Part shown: positions 8,081 through 17,482 of the stretch, in pieces
Layout of the letters: every line of letters starts with the position of its first letter
Numbering within the stretch: the first letter of the stretch is position 1
DNA from: Sphingomonas abaci
Lineage (GTDB): Bacteria; Pseudomonadota; Alphaproteobacteria; Sphingomonadales; Sphingomonadaceae
Assembly (NCBI RefSeq): GCF_014199625.1
Contig: NZ_JACHNY010000001.1
Location: 434,001 to 498,000, forward strand
Direction of reading: 5' to 3'
Length of the DNA stretch: 64,000 nucleotides
The notes under the pieces: generated by a model
Seen by the model: only the letters and a program-made list of their open reading frames with translations
Databases searched by the model: none
What the model was told of the DNA's origin: nothing
Position numbers and translations under genes: made by a program

Positions 8081-9297
8081 GCGGCGCGACCGACACCTGC
8101 CTGCCGCCCGCCGACTGGCGGGCGCTGCCGGGTCTCGACCGGCTGGCGGCGATCCTGGGGGCCGCCGCCGGCGAGGCGCGCTTCGTCGGCGGCGCGGTGC
8201 GCGACAGCCTGCTCGGCCTCCCGGTCGCCGATGTCGACCTGGCCACCCGTCACGCGCCGGAGACGGTGATCGCGCGACTGAAGGCGGCGGGCATCCGGGC
8301 GGTGCCGACCGGCGTCGCGCATGGCACGGTCACGGCGATCCTGGACGGCCATCCGGTCGAGGTCACGACGCTGCGCCGCGACGTATCGACGGATGGCCGC
8401 CACGCGCTGGTCGCCTTCACCGACGACTGGCGCGAGGATGCCGCGCGCCGCGACTTCACGATCAACGCGCTCTATGCCGATCCCGACAGCGGCCGGGTCC
8501 ACGACTATTTTGGTGGCCTGGCCGATCTCGCGGCGCGGCGGGTGCGCTTTATCGGCGACCCGCTCCAGCGCATCGCCGAAGACCATCTGCGCATCCTGCG
8601 CTTCTTCCGCTTCCATGCGCGGTTCGGCGACGCGATCGACGATGCGGGGCTGGATGCGTGCGCGGTGCGCGCCAACGACCTGATGGCGCTGTCGCGTGAG
8701 CGGATCGCCGCCGAGTTGCTCAAGCTGCTCGTCGCGCGCGCGGCGGTGCCGGTCGTGCGGCTGATGATCGCGCGGTCCATCCTGGTCGCGGTGCTGCCGG
8801 AGATCGATGCGGCCGGCGTCGAACGCCTTGCCCGGCTAGCCGAGCGGGAGGCTGCGGCCGGCGTCGCCCCCGACCCGATCCGCCGCCTCGCCGCGCTGGT
8901 CCCGGCGGCGGACGCCGAAGCGGTCGGCGCGCGGCTGAAGCTGTCTAACGCGCAGCGCAAGCGGCTGGTCGCGGCCAGCGCCGGGCCGGGCGACGAGGGA
9001 CCACTGGCGCTCGGCTACCGGGCGGGGGTGGAGAGCGCGATCGACCGGCTGCTGCTGGCGGGCGCGGATGCGGCGGCCCTGATCGGCTGGACGACGCCGC
9101 GCCTGCCGATCACCGGCGGCGCGCTGGTCGCGCGCGGACTGGCCAAGGGACCGGACGTGGCGCGGGCGCTGCGCGCGATCGAGACGCAGTGGATCGCGGA
9201 AGGCTTTCCCGACCCCGCGCGCGTCGATCAGATCGCCGACGCAGTCGCCTCCGCCAGCATCTCCAGCGCCGCCGGGGCCTCGAGCGGCCGCGCGTAG
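8077..9297 (+). CDS. cca: CCA tRNA nucleotidyltransferase / poly(A) polymerase family
   Basis: 406 residues. The class II nucleotidyltransferase head is clear: FVGGAVRDSLLG (about 37-48), then the metal-binding DVD (52-54), the RRDFTINALY motif and the RIAEDHLRILRFFRFHARF neck. It repairs or adds the 3'-CCA of tRNAs; the one visible tRNA gene (17483-17559) already encodes CCA. The start is the GTG at 8077, which overlaps the Nudix stop as GTGA. The last 23 codons run into the 3' end of the convergent GGDEF/EAL gene, a 70-base tail-to-tail overlap, so the natural C-terminal tail (Ala/Ser-rich) is probably dispensable. Confidence 0.9.
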   Translation: MSGATDTCLPPADWRALPGLDRLAAILGAAAGEARFVGGAVRDSLLGLPVADVDLATRHAPETVIARLKAAGIRAVPTGVAHGTVTAILDGHPVEVTTLRRDVSTDGRHALVAFTDDWREDAARRDFTINALYADPDSGRVHDYFGGLADLAARRVRFIGDPLQRIAEDHLRILRFFRFHARFGDAIDDAGLDACAVRANDLMALSRERIAAELLKLLVARAAVPVVRLMIARSILVAVLPEIDAAGVERLARLAEREAAAGVAPDPIRRLAALVPAADAEAVGARLKLSNAQRKRLVAASAGPGDEGPLALGYRAGVESAIDRLLLAGADAAALIGWTTPRLPITGGALVARGLAKGPDVARALRAIETQWIAEGFPDPARVDQIADAVASASISSAAGASSGRA

Positions 9298-10904
9298 AAA
9301 TAGCCCTGGCCATAGGTGCAGCCCAGCACCGCCAGCGTCTGCGCCAGCTCCAGCGTCTCGATCCCCTCGGCGGTGGTCTGCATCCCCAGCGCTTGCGCCA
9401 GGCTGAGGATCGCGCGCACGATCGCGATCTTGTCGCGGTCGGCGATCATCCCGGTCACGAAGCTGCGATCGATCTTCAGCACGTCGATCGGGAGCTTCTG
9501 GAGATAGGCGAGGTTGGAATAGCCGGTGCCGAAATCGTCCATCGCCAGCGTCGCGCCCAGCGCCTGGAGCGCGTGCATCGTGCCGGCGATGCGATCGGGA
9601 TCGCTGACGATCGCGCTTTCGGTCAGCTCCAACGTGAACCGGTCGCCGGTCAGGTGCGAGCGGTCGAGCGCCCCTTGCAGCACCGGCGCGATCGCGTCGC
9701 GCTGCAATTGGATGGCGGACAGGTTGACCGCGATGCGCGAACCATTGCCGGGGATCAGCCGGTCCCATTCCGCCAGCGTCCGCGCCGCCTCGTCGATCGC
9801 CCAGCGGCCGAGCGGGACGATCAGGCCCGACTCCTCCGCGACCGGGATGAAGCTGTCGGGCATCCGGTGGACGCCCTCCTCATCGGTCCAGCGGACCAGC
9901 GCCTCGAACGAGCACAGCGCGCCGGTCGCCAGGCTGCGGATCGGCTGATAGGCGAGGCGAAGCTGCCTTCGCTCGATCGCGCGGCGCAGCGCCGTCTCCA
10001 TGCCGAACTGTTCGCGCGCGATGGCGAAGGCCTGGTTCTGATAGGCTTCGATTCGGCCGGTCGACTTGGCCCGCTTGGTGGCGAATTGCGCGTGGCGGAT
10101 CAACTCCTCGCGCGGGACATCCGGCGCGGTGAAGGCGATGCCGATCGAACAGTCGACGCTGATCTCGAAATCGGTCAGGCGGAACGGCGTCGACAGGGTG
10201 CGCATCACCCGCGTCGCCAGGTCGTGCGCCTCGCCATCCTCCTCCTCGATGGTCACCAGGATCGCGAACTCGTTGCCACCGATCCGCGCCAGCACGTCGT
10301 TGACGCGCAGCGCCCCGCGCAGCCGGCGCGCGACGGTGATGAGCAGCTCGTCCCCTGCGAGGCTGCCGAGACAGGCATTGACCCGGCCGAACCGCGCCAG
10401 GTCGATCACCATCACCGCCTGGCGCGCCGCGTCGCCCGCCTCGACCATGTCGCTGAACCCCTCGCGATTGGGCAGGCCGGTCAGGCTGTCGGTGGTCATC
10501 TCGCGGCGCAGCGAGCGTTCGGTGTTATATTGCGAGGTCTGGTCGATCAGCGTGACCACGCACGCATCGTTGGCGGTCAGCGTGGAGCGCGCGATCGTCA
10601 CGCGATAATAGCGGCAATCGATTGCCTCGCCGATCGTCCAGTCGCATTCCGCGCGCGCCTCCTTCTGGTCGAGCACGTCGTGGACCATGGCGCCCAGCGC
10701 TTCCAGCAGGGGCGACCGGTCGGCCACCACCCCCAGCCCGGCGAGCCGATAGGCACGGTTGAACGCGGGGAAGCTCAGCATGCCGTTCTCGCGGAGCACG
10801 ACCACGGCGGGAACCGGAATCAGGTCGAGCCCGCCGACGATCAAGCCCAGCGACATGGTCGGCATTATGGCCAAGGGTGATTCTTCGGGCGGCGCGGTAG
10901 CCAT
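9228..10904 (-). CDS. GGDEF/EAL cyclic-di-GMP protein, probable phosphodiesterase
   Basis: 558 residues from the ATG at 10904. Order: a PAS-like sensor region (about 30-125), a GGDEF domain (about 130-285) and an EAL domain (about 300-550). The signature is GGNEF (209-213) instead of GGDEF, so diguanylate cyclase activity is doubtful. The EAL motif is intact (FEALVRW, 333-339), as are ELTESAIV and the DDFGTGYS loop followed by LKIDRSFV. The likely function is c-di-GMP hydrolysis, perhaps with GTP sensing by the degenerate GGDEF. The ribosome site is weak (GAGG two bases from the ATG), so a later Met (MPTMSLG) is possible. It is downstream of parC on the same strand. Confidence 0.88.
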   Translation of the reverse strand: MATAPPEESPLAIMPTMSLGLIVGGLDLIPVPAVVVLRENGMLSFPAFNRAYRLAGLGVVADRSPLLEALGAMVHDVLDQKEARAECDWTIGEAIDCRYYRVTIARSTLTANDACVVTLIDQTSQYNTERSLRREMTTDSLTGLPNREGFSDMVEAGDAARQAVMVIDLARFGRVNACLGSLAGDELLITVARRLRGALRVNDVLARIGGNEFAILVTIEEEDGEAHDLATRVMRTLSTPFRLTDFEISVDCSIGIAFTAPDVPREELIRHAQFATKRAKSTGRIEAYQNQAFAIAREQFGMETALRRAIERRQLRLAYQPIRSLATGALCSFEALVRWTDEEGVHRMPDSFIPVAEESGLIVPLGRWAIDEAARTLAEWDRLIPGNGSRIAVNLSAIQLQRDAIAPVLQGALDRSHLTGDRFTLELTESAIVSDPDRIAGTMHALQALGATLAMDDFGTGYSNLAYLQKLPIDVLKIDRSFVTGMIADRDKIAIVRAILSLAQALGMQTTAEGIETLELAQTLAVLGCTYGQGYFYARPLEAPAALEMLAEATASAI

Positions 10905-11146
10905 GGCCTCATGATAGTCAGCACAAGTTAAGAGGGACTGAAGCACTGACTGGTCTGGTCTGGTCTGGTTCGGCCATGCCCCACCGCTGGCATCGACTTG
11001 CCCGTCAGTGCCCTCGGAAGGGTTGCGACACGCCTTTCGGTGCTCCGGCGCAGGAGCCGGATCGGCGCCCACGCCGGCCCGGCGATGACGCGACGTCTCA
11101 CTCGCGGTATGGGCATCCGGGCGTCACGGGTTGACGCGGCCCGCCG

Positions 11147-13393
11147 TCACGCGAAACGATTGTCGCGCGGGAAGCCGGTCGGCGGCATCCGACCCGCCGC
11201 CCCTCGCGCCGCGCGCCAGAGCGACAGGTCGGTTTCGGTGCGGACGCGCCGCCCCTCGCCCCCCATCACCCAGCTCAGCCCCTCGGCGAAGACGAAGGTG
11301 CGCGCATCGGACAGGCCGCCGTCGCGGAACCGCTGGAGCTGGAGCCCCTGCCCCCGCGTCATCTCGACCAGTTCGTTGATCGGGAAGACCAGCATCTTGC
11401 GATTGTCGCCGATCGCCGCGACATAATCGTCGCTCGCCCCCACCGGCCGCACCACCTTCAGCACCGCGCCAGCACGCGGCGTCACGATCGTCTTGCCCTT
11501 GCGCGTCTCCGCGATCGTATCGGCGACCGGCACGATGAAGCCGCGCCCGTCGCTCGCCGCGACCAGCAGCTTGCCTTGCGCCGACGCCGCCAGCAGCGCC
11601 ACCACGCCGACGCTGCCGTCCAGGTCGATCATCGCCCGCACCGGCTCGCCAAAGCCGCGCCCGCCCGGCAGCTTGTCCGCCGCCAGCGTGTAGAATCGCC
11701 CGTTCTCGGCCGCCAGCAACAGCTTGTCGGTGGTCTGGGCGTGGAAGGCGAAGGCCGGACCGTCGCCCTCCTTGAACTTCAGCGTCTCCGCCGCCGCCAG
11801 GTCGTTATGCCCCTTCATCGCCCGGATCCAGCCGCGCTGCGACAGGATGACGGTGATCGGCTCGCGCTCGATCATCGCCTCCAGCGGGATGTCGCGGGTC
11901 GGCGCGGCTTCCTCGACATCGGTGCGGCGCCGGCCGAGCGCCGTTTCCGGACCATAGCGGTCGCGGATCCGCTTCAGGTCGCGCTTCATCCGGGCCTTCT
12001 GCTTCCTGGGGTCGGCGAGCAGCGCCTCCAGCGTCACCCGCTCCGCATCGAGCTGATCGCGCTCCTTGCGGATCTCGAACTCCTCCAGCCGGCGCAGGCT
12101 ACGCAGCCGCATGTTGAGGATCGCCTCCGCCTGGCGGTCGGTCAGGCCGAACTCGGCGATCATGACCGCCTTGGGCTCGTCCTCGGTGCGGATGATCTCG
12201 ATCACCCGGTCGAGGTTGAGATAGGCGACCAGATAGCCATCGAGCAGTTCGATCCGGTCGGCGATCTTGCCCAGCCGGTGGCGCGTACGTCGGTCGAGCA
12301 CGACGAACTGATGGTCGATCCAGGCGGACAGCGCGTCGCCCAGGCTCATCACGCGCGGCGTCCGCTCCTTGTCCAGGACGTTGAGGTTGAGGGGAACCCG
12401 CGTCTCCAGGTCGGTCAGGCGGAACAGACCGTCCATCAGGACCTGGGCATCGACGGTGCGCGCACGCGGCTCCAGCACGATACGCACCGCCTCGTCCGAC
12501 TCGTCGCGCACATCGGCCAGGATGGGCAGCTTCTTGTCGTTGATCAGCGCGGCGATCTGCTCGATCAGCTTGCCCTTCTGCACGCCGTACGGGATTTCGC
12601 TGACCACCGCCTGCCAGCCGCCGCCCTTCTCGCGCTCGATCGTCCAGCGCGCGCGCACCCGGAACGCGCCGCGGCCGGTGCGATAGCTTTCGGCGATCAC
12701 CGCCGGCGGGTCGACCACCAGCCCGCCGGTCGGGAAATCGGGCCCGCGCACGAACTGGAGCACGTCGGCCGACCGGTCGTCGACCAGCGCCACCGCCGCG
12801 TCGAGCAGCTCGGCGGCATTGTGCGGCGGGATGCTGGTGGCCATGCCGACCGCGATGCCGCTGGCGCCATTGGCCAGCAGGTTGGGGAACAGGCCGGGGA
12901 ACAGCTCTGGCTCCTGCTCCTCGCCATTATAGGTCGGGCGATAGGCGACGGCATCTTCGTCCAGCCCGTCCATCAGGTCGATCGCGACCTGGGTCAGCCG
13001 CGCCTCGGTGTAGCGATAGGCGGCGGCGTTATCGCCATCGATATTGCCAAAATTGCCCTGTCCGTCGACCAGCGGATAGCGCAGCGAGAAGGTCTGGGCG
13101 AGCCGGACCATCGCGTCATAGACCGATTGGTCGCCGTGCGGATGATATTTGCCGATGACATCGCCGACGACGCGCGCGCACTTCTTGTACCCTTGGGTGG
13201 GGTCGAGCTTCAGCAACCGCATCGCCCAGAGCAGCCGGCGATGCACCGGCTTCAGTCCGTCGCGCACGTCGGGCAGCGAGCGCGCGGTGATCGTCGACAG
13301 CGCATAGACGAGGTAGCGCTCGCTCAGCGCACTGTCGAAGGGAGCATCGAAAACGCCGATCGGCGTGTCGGGGTCGGTCAGTTCGGTCGCCAT
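11147..13393 (-). CDS. parC: DNA topoisomerase IV subunit A
   Basis: 748 residues. It decatenates daughter chromosomes together with ParE (not in the window). The breakage-reunion domain shows the quinolone-resistance region [17 protein letters not shown] and the catalytic tyrosine Tyr128 in [12 protein letters not shown]. The length and the short C-terminal beta-pinwheel ([16 protein letters not shown] blades) fit ParC rather than GyrA, which is longer with a GyrA box. At the position of E. coli Ser80 there is Gln (Gln89), with Asp93 at the Glu84 position; I recall Gln as usual in alphaproteobacterial ParC. The start at 13393 has AGGAG five bases upstream. Confidence 0.92.
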   Translation of the reverse strand: MATELTDPDTPIGVFDAPFDSALSERYLVYALSTITARSLPDVRDGLKPVHRRLLWAMRLLKLDPTQGYKKCARVVGDVIGKYHPHGDQSVYDAMVRLAQTFSLRYPLVDGQGNFGNIDGDNAAAYRYTEARLTQVAIDLMDGLDEDAVAYRPTYNGEEQEPELFPGLFPNLLANGASGIAVGMATSIPPHNAAELLDAAVALVDDRSADVLQFVRGPDFPTGGLVVDPPAVIAESYRTGRGAFRVRARWTIEREKGGGWQAVVSEIPYGVQKGKLIEQIAALINDKKLPILADVRDESDEAVRIVLEPRARTVDAQVLMDGLFRLTDLETRVPLNLNVLDKERTPRVMSLGDALSAWIDHQFVVLDRRTRHRLGKIADRIELLDGYLVAYLNLDRVIEIIRTEDEPKAVMIAEFGLTDRQAEAILNMRLRSLRRLEEFEIRKERDQLDAERVTLEALLADPRKQKARMKRDLKRIRDRYGPETALGRRRTDVEEAAPTRDIPLEAMIEREPITVILSQRGWIRAMKGHNDLAAAETLKFKEGDGPAFAFHAQTTDKLLLAAENGRFYTLAADKLPGGRGFGEPVRAMIDLDGSVGVVALLAASAQGKLLVAASDGRGFIVPVADTIAETRKGKTIVTPRAGAVLKVVRPVGASDDYVAAIGDNRKMLVFPINELVEMTRGQGLQLQRFRDGGLSDARTFVFAEGLSWVMGGEGRRVRTETDLSLWRAARGAAGRMPPTGFPRDNRFA

Positions 13394-13472
13394 CTGTTCT
13401 CCTGATAGCGCCAAAGGCCGCGCCTGCACAGGCCCTCCCCGCCCCCGGTCTTCGCACCTGCCCCGGCATGGC

Positions 13473-13507
13473 GAAACGGCCATGCCGGGTGCCGCCATGG
13501 CCGTTTC
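13473..13507 (-). terminator. Hairpin downstream of the first duplicated small gene
   Basis: A 16-bp stem with one mismatch (13473-13488 paired with 13492-13507) closes a three-base loop. It lies 51 bases past the stop of the 13558-13941 gene. On the minus strand the 3' arm ends in GTTTC, a weak U-tract. The core is nearly identical to the hairpin at 14126-14154. Confidence 0.6.
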
Positions 13508-13557
13508 CGGGTACGGGTTCCGGGACTATCCTCTGGGCGGGGACATGCCGGTCCGGT

Positions 13558-13941
13558 TCAGCCGACCGGCGGGGCCCAGCCGAGCGTCTTGTCGACATCG
13601 GGCTGGATGTGGTTGCCGGCCGTGACTTGGCAGTTCTGGAACGCCACCGGGGTGAACGTCTCCACGCCCGCGACCTGCTCCTGGTCGACCGGCTTGCCTT
13701 TCCTGTTGTGGGTGACGTCGAAGGCCACCGCCTCGGGCCGGAAGGTCGCGAGCACGTCGGCGGTGTCGCGGCAGGCGACCGTGCGGTCGACCGGGCCGTT
13801 CTTCACCAGCGAGATGACCTCCATCGCCGCACCATTGTTAAGCGGTATGCGGGCCTGTTCGGCGACCCAGGGCTGGGCGCCCGCCGCGCCCGCCACCAGC
13901 ATCAGGGATGCACCAACACAACCGATCATCAGCTTGTTCAT
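13558..13941 (-). CDS. Small exported protein, tandem paralogue 1
   Basis: 127 residues with a signal peptide (MNKLMIGC, hydrophobic core, cleavage near AGA/QP, about residue 22). The mature part of about 105 residues has two conserved cysteines (VACRDTAD and FQNCQV), probably a disulfide, and the conserved blocks RPEAVAFDVT, GVETFTPVAFQNCQV and VDKTLGWAPPV. A periplasmic or secreted role is likely, but I do not recognise the family. AGGAGG sits five bases before the ATG. It is a clear duplicate of the gene at 14187-14570. It lies between a hairpin on its 3' side and its paralogue. Confidence 0.82.
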   Translation of the reverse strand: MNKLMIGCVGASLMLVAGAAGAQPWVAEQARIPLNNGAAMEVISLVKNGPVDRTVACRDTADVLATFRPEAVAFDVTHNRKGKPVDQEQVAGVETFTPVAFQNCQVTAGNHIQPDVDKTLGWAPPVG

Positions 13942-14125
13942 GTCTACCTCCTTAGCAAGCACGGCAATAACGACGACATCCAACGTCCGGTTTCGCCGTC
14001 ATACAGGTTAAGTTATCGTCATGCTCCTGTAACTGTCTTGGTCATTGACTGCCATGGTCTTGACTGAAATGGCCCAACAACTTGGTGACGCAACCATGCT
14101 CTTCGCCGAAACGCCAGACAATGGA

Positions 14126-14154
14126 ACGGCCATGGCGGGTGCCGCCATGGCCGT
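14126..14154 (-). terminator. Perfect 13-bp hairpin downstream of the second duplicated small gene
   Basis: ACGGCCATGGCGG pairs perfectly with its complement around the loop GTG. It begins 33 bases past the stop of the 14187-14570 gene. The minus-strand 3' flank is TCCATT, so it is not a strong intrinsic terminator. It matches the 13473-13507 hairpin almost base for base and was probably copied with the gene. Confidence 0.6.
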
Positions 14155-14186
14155 GTCGGGATGGAGATGGGTTGGGGAAATAGAAC

Positions 14187-14570
14187 TCAGCGCACCGGCG
14201 GCGCCCAACCCAGCGTCTTGTCCACCTGGCTCACGAACTGGTTGCCGCCCATCACCTGACAGTTCTGGAACGCCACCGGCGTGAAGGTCTCGACGCCCGC
14301 GACATCCTCCTGCTCAACCGGCTTGCCCTTCTTGTTGCGGGTGACGTCGAAGGCCACCGCCTCGGGCTGGAAGCTCGCGAGCACGTCGGCGGTGTCCCGG
14401 CAGGTGACCGTGCGATAGGCGTCGCCGTTCTTCACCAGCCAGACGAACGCCTTCGCCGCGCCGTCGCCAAGCGACAGTTGCGCCTGGCTCGCCACCCAGG
14501 GCTTTGCCGAACCGGCCCCCGCCGCCGCCACCAGAGCGGCGCCAACACAAACGGTCATCAGCTTGTTCAT
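14187..14570 (-). CDS. Small exported protein, tandem paralogue 2
   Basis: 127 residues, the same length as its neighbour, with a signal peptide (MNKLMTVC, cleavage near GSA/KP). It shares TCRDTADVLASF, PEAVAFDVTRN, the AGVETFTPVAFQNCQV block, both cysteines and the terminal KTLGWAPPV. Changes are spread along the mature part, so the duplication is not fresh. AGGAGG precedes the ATG by eight bases. Both genes have their own upstream region with related sequence (a run like GATAA near 60-75 bases upstream) and their own 3' hairpin, so they are probably independent transcripts. Function unknown. Confidence 0.82.
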   Translation of the reverse strand: MNKLMTVCVGAALVAAAGAGSAKPWVASQAQLSLGDGAAKAFVWLVKNGDAYRTVTCRDTADVLASFQPEAVAFDVTRNKKGKPVEQEDVAGVETFTPVAFQNCQVMGGNQFVSQVDKTLGWAPPVR

Positions 14571-14939
14571 ATCCTGCCTCCTTTACAAGCAGATCAATAA
14601 CCGATGGAGCAATTCTTGGTTTCCTATTGTCCTGGATTAGTTTATCGACATGTTTCCACGCCGCTGTCAGTACCCGCCCACTGAGCATTAAAGATCGGAA
14701 GAAAAACCGCCGATCCATTTGCTATACAACAACTAATCCACCGGGAGCCGGAAAGCCGCCAGCGGCGGGCCCGCCCCGGAGCCCCGCGCTATCCGGGCGC
14801 GGCGGCCAAGGTCGGGTGGCACCTTGGCGTGGCGCGATCGCTCCATTGCGCCGCGACCGCCCTTCCCCTATAGGCCGCGCATCCCGCCTCGGGCCTCGCA
14901 TCTGGGGTGCCGGGGCTGTTCTTATTTCAGGGGAACCGC
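14571..14939. other. Divergent intergenic region between the duplicated gene and purC
   Basis: About 370 bases. The left part (14571-14720) is relatively A+T-rich and holds the promoter region of the minus-strand small gene. The right part is G+C-rich with a likely purC promoter at 14846-14874. I see no open frame with a ribosome site and no match to the purine riboswitch core. Confidence 0.5.
14846..14874 (+). promoter_or_regulatory. Candidate purC promoter
   Basis: TTGCGC and TATAGG are separated by exactly 17 bases, a reasonable sigma-70-type pair for this G+C content. The predicted start of transcription lies about 60 bases before the purC ATG. Confidence 0.4.
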
Positions 14940-15719
14940 ATGGCTCGCCGCCGCCAGGTCTATGAAGGCAAGGCCAAGATCCTGTATGAGGGCCCGGAGC
15001 CGGGCACCTTGATCCAGTATTTCAAGGATGACGCCACCGCCTTCAATGCCCAGAAAAAGGGCACGATCAACGGCAAGGGCGTGCTCAACAACCGCATCTC
15101 CGAGCATGTCTTCACGCTCCTCGACCATATCGGCGTACCGACCCATTTCATCCGCCGGCTGAACATGCGCGAGCAGCTGATCCGCCAGGTCGAGATCGTG
15201 CCGATCGAGGTGGTCGTCCGCAACGTCGCCGCCGGCTCGCTGTCGAAGCGGCTGGGGATCGAGGAGGGCACCAAGCTGCCTCGCACGATCATCGAATATT
15301 ACTACAAGGACGATGCGCTCGGCGACCCGATGGTGTCCGAGGAGCATATCGCCTGCTTCGGCTGGGCCAGCCAGGAGGAAATGCACGACATCGCCGATCT
15401 GGCGATCCGCGTGAACGACTTCCTGTGCGGCCTGTTCGCGGGCGTTGGCATCCGCCTGGTTGACTTCAAGCTGGAGTTCGGCCGGGTCTGGGACGACGAT
15501 TATGGCCGGATCATCCTGGCGGATGAGATCAGCCCCGATGGCTGTCGCCTGTGGGACATGGAAACCAACGAGAAGATGGACAAGGACCGTTTTCGCCGCG
15601 ACCTGGGCGGCGAGGCCGAAGCCTATCAGGAAGTCGCGCGCCGGCTCGGCCTGCTCCCCGAGGGAGAGGATTCGGCGGTGCTCGATCTCGACAGCCACCG
15701 CAAGCGCCGCGGCAAGTAA
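14940..15719 (+). CDS. purC: Phosphoribosylaminoimidazole-succinocarboxamide synthase (SAICAR synthase)
   Basis: 259 residues, typical length. It ligates aspartate to CAIR with ATP in purine synthesis. Signatures seen: [15 protein letters not shown] at the N-terminus (nucleotide loop), [31 protein letters not shown] and VDFKLEFGR with [14 protein letters not shown], the last matching the second SAICAR synthase pattern. The ATG at 14940 follows AGGGGAACCGC. It is the first gene of purC-purS-purQ, with purS 18 bases downstream. The window thus holds both a purine synthesis operon and a purine degradation locus. Confidence 0.95.
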   Translation: MARRRQVYEGKAKILYEGPEPGTLIQYFKDDATAFNAQKKGTINGKGVLNNRISEHVFTLLDHIGVPTHFIRRLNMREQLIRQVEIVPIEVVVRNVAAGSLSKRLGIEEGTKLPRTIIEYYYKDDALGDPMVSEEHIACFGWASQEEMHDIADLAIRVNDFLCGLFAGVGIRLVDFKLEFGRVWDDDYGRIILADEISPDGCRLWDMETNEKMDKDRFRRDLGGEAEAYQEVARRLGLLPEGEDSAVLDLDSHRKRRGK

Positions 15720-15737
15720 GTAAGGACGACCCCGCCC

Positions 15738-15968
15738 GTGAAGCTCCAGATTTTCGTGACCCTGAAACCCGGCGTGCTCGACCCGCAAGGGCGCGCCATC
15801 CACCATGCGCTCGGCAGCCTCGGCTTCGCCGGCGTCGACGACGTCCGCGCCGGCAAGGTCTTCGAGATGGAAGTCGCCGACAACACCGACGATGCCGCAA
15901 TCGATGCGATGTGCCGCCAGCTGCTCGCCAACACGGTGATCGAGAATTACCGGGTGGTGAAGGCGTGA
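15738..15968 (+). CDS. purS: FGAM synthase subunit PurS
   Basis: 76 residues, normal for the small PurS protein that joins PurL and PurQ in the three-part FGAM synthase. The [21 protein letters not shown] segment is split here by positions 10-30: it begins [11 protein letters not shown] and continues with the conserved helix. [11 protein letters not shown] and [15 protein letters not shown] are also typical. The start is GTG at 15738 with AAGGA eleven bases upstream. Its stop overlaps the purQ start as GTGA. PurL, which must be present for activity, is not in the window. Confidence 0.93.
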   Translation: MKLQIFVTLKPGVLDPQGRAIHHALGSLGFAGVDDVRAGKVFEMEVADNTDDAAIDAMCRQLLANTVIENYRVVKA

Positions 15969-16633
15969 AGACCGCGGTCCTCGTCTTCCCGGGCTCGAAT
16001 TGCGATCGGGACCTGGCGGTGGCGCTGGAGGCGGTGACCGGCACGGCCCCGGCGATGGTCTGGCACGGCGAGACCGAACTGCCGGCCGGGACGGGGCTGG
16101 TCGCGGTGCCCGGCGGCTTCTCGTACGGCGACTATCTCCGCTCGGGCGCGATCGCGGCGCGGTCGCCGATCATGCGCGCGGTGGTCGAGGCGGCGGGCAA
16201 GGGCCTGCCGGTGCTGGGCGTCTGCAACGGCTTCCAGGTCCTGACCGAAGCGGGGCTGCTGCCCGGCGCGCTGATGCGCAACGGCGGCCTGAACTTCGTC
16301 TGCCGCGACGTGGCGCTCACGGTCGAGAATGGCGACAGCGCCTTCACCCGCCGCTATGCCACCGGCGAGACGATCCGCGTGCCGGTGGCGCATCATGACG
16401 GCAATTATTTCGCCGACGACGCGACGCTCGACCGGCTGGAGGGCGAAGGCCGGGTGGCGTTCCGCTATGGCGAGGCGGTCAATGGCTCGGCCCGCAACAT
16501 CGCCGGGCTGCTCAACGACCGCGGCAACGTGCTGGGCATGATGCCGCATCCGGAGCGGCGGATCGAGACCGCGCATGGCGGCGACGACGGCCGCCGCCTG
16601 TTCGAAGGACTGGTCGAAGCGGTCGGCGCCTGA
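15965..16633 (+). CDS. purQ: FGAM synthase glutamine amidotransferase subunit PurQ
   Basis: 222 residues. It is a class I glutaminase that delivers ammonia to PurL. The catalytic triad is visible: Cys87 in [10 protein letters not shown], and His195 and Glu197 in MMPHPERR. The N-terminal [10 protein letters not shown] and the [15 protein letters not shown] loop are also diagnostic. The GTG start at 15965 overlaps the purS stop, which points to coupled translation. It ends 70 bases before a convergent transporter gene, with a hairpin between them. Confidence 0.94.
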   Translation: MKTAVLVFPGSNCDRDLAVALEAVTGTAPAMVWHGETELPAGTGLVAVPGGFSYGDYLRSGAIAARSPIMRAVVEAAGKGLPVLGVCNGFQVLTEAGLLPGALMRNGGLNFVCRDVALTVENGDSAFTRRYATGETIRVPVAHHDGNYFADDATLDRLEGEGRVAFRYGEAVNGSARNIAGLLNDRGNVLGMMPHPERRIETAHGGDDGRRLFEGLVEAVGA

Positions 16634-16641
16634 ACCCGGGC

Positions 16642-16668
16642 CGGGGCGGCGGCGACCATGCCGCCCCG
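16642..16668. terminator. Hairpin between convergent purQ and yhhQ
   Basis: A perfect 9-bp G+C stem (CGGGGCGGC and its complement) closes a nine-base loop. There is no T-run on either side, so it may act as a bidirectional stem barrier or need Rho. Confidence 0.4.
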
Positions 16669-16702
16669 CCCGTCGCGCTCCCGTGAGGCACACCCCTGCC
16701 CG

Positions 16703-17422
16703 TCAAACCCGCGCCCGGAACGGTGTGAAGTCGGTATCGCGGTCGAACATGTCGACCCCCTCCGCCCGCTTGAGCGCACCCACCACCCCATAGGTGACCG
16801 GTGTCAGCAGCACCTCCCATCCCACTTTCAGCGCCCATTGGGTGAACAGCACGGTGACGACCAGATCGGTCGTCCAGCCGGCCGCGCCCCAGAAGGCGAG
16901 CGGATAGAAGATCAGGCTGTCGACCCCCTGCCCAACCAGGGTCGACCCGATCGTCCGCGTCCACAGATGCCGCCCCTCGGTCCACAGCTTCATCCGCGCC
17001 ATGACATAGGCGTTGACGAACTCCCCCGCCCAGAAGGCGCAGATGCTGGCCAGCACGATGCGCGGCACCTGCCCGAAGATCACATCATAGGCCGCCTGGT
17101 TGGTCCAGTTGGGCGCCGGCGGCAGCGCGACGACTACCCAGCTCATGAACGCCAGGAACAGCACCGCGGCGGTCCCCGCCCAGATCACCCGCCGGGCGCG
17201 GGCATAGCCATAGACCTCGGTCAGCACGTCGCCGATGACATAGCTCAAGGGGAAGAACAGGATGCCCGCGCCGAACGGCCAGTCGCCGAGCACCGGCAGA
17301 TGGATGACCGCCACCTTGCCCGCGCCGATGACGTTGGACAGCAACAGGATGGCGACGAAGGCCGCCATCACCATGTCGTAAAAGCGGAAGGCCTGTCCGC
17401 CGCGTGTCGCCCCCTGATCCAT
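16703..17422 (-). CDS. yhhQ: YhhQ-type transporter (probable queuosine precursor uptake)
   Basis: 239 residues with about six membrane helices (for example MVMAAFVAILLLSNVIGAG, then GAGILFFPLSYVIGDVLTEVYG, a YhhQ hallmark). FWAGEFVNAYVMARMK and GSTLVGQGVDSLIFYPLAFWG are also characteristic. Members import queuosine precursors (preQ0/preQ1) across the inner membrane for tRNA modification, as shown for E. coli YhhQ. I chose the ATG at 17422; no strong ribosome site is visible, and the in-frame TTG at 17458 would add a non-conserved extension. It starts about 60 bases before the tRNA-Arg on the other strand. Confidence 0.85.
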   Translation of the reverse strand: MDQGATRGGQAFRFYDMVMAAFVAILLLSNVIGAGKVAVIHLPVLGDWPFGAGILFFPLSYVIGDVLTEVYGYARARRVIWAGTAAVLFLAFMSWVVVALPPAPNWTNQAAYDVIFGQVPRIVLASICAFWAGEFVNAYVMARMKLWTEGRHLWTRTIGSTLVGQGVDSLIFYPLAFWGAAGWTTDLVVTVLFTQWALKVGWEVLLTPVTYGVVGALKRAEGVDMFDRDTDFTPFRARV

Positions 17423-17482
17423 GGCCCGTGTTATGATCCCGGTTCCACCCCGACACAATCCGCGCTACGAGCGACCCGTCGC

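Noticed and set aside
9189..10880. Long plus-strand open frame antisense to the GGDEF/EAL gene
   Set aside because: Arg/Asp/His-rich translation with no domain; it mirrors the codon bias of the real gene on the other strand.
10951..10972. Short tandem repeat (TGGTC units) upstream of the GGDEF/EAL gene
   Set aside because: Only about four copies of five bases; no sign of function, though it is a possible slippage site.
11576..13405. 609-codon frame antisense to parC
   Set aside because: Shadow of parC; composition and lack of motifs are typical of high-G+C antisense frames.
14571..14939. Purine riboswitch before purC
   Set aside because: The conserved core of the purine aptamer is not visible; the region is G+C-rich without suitable loops.
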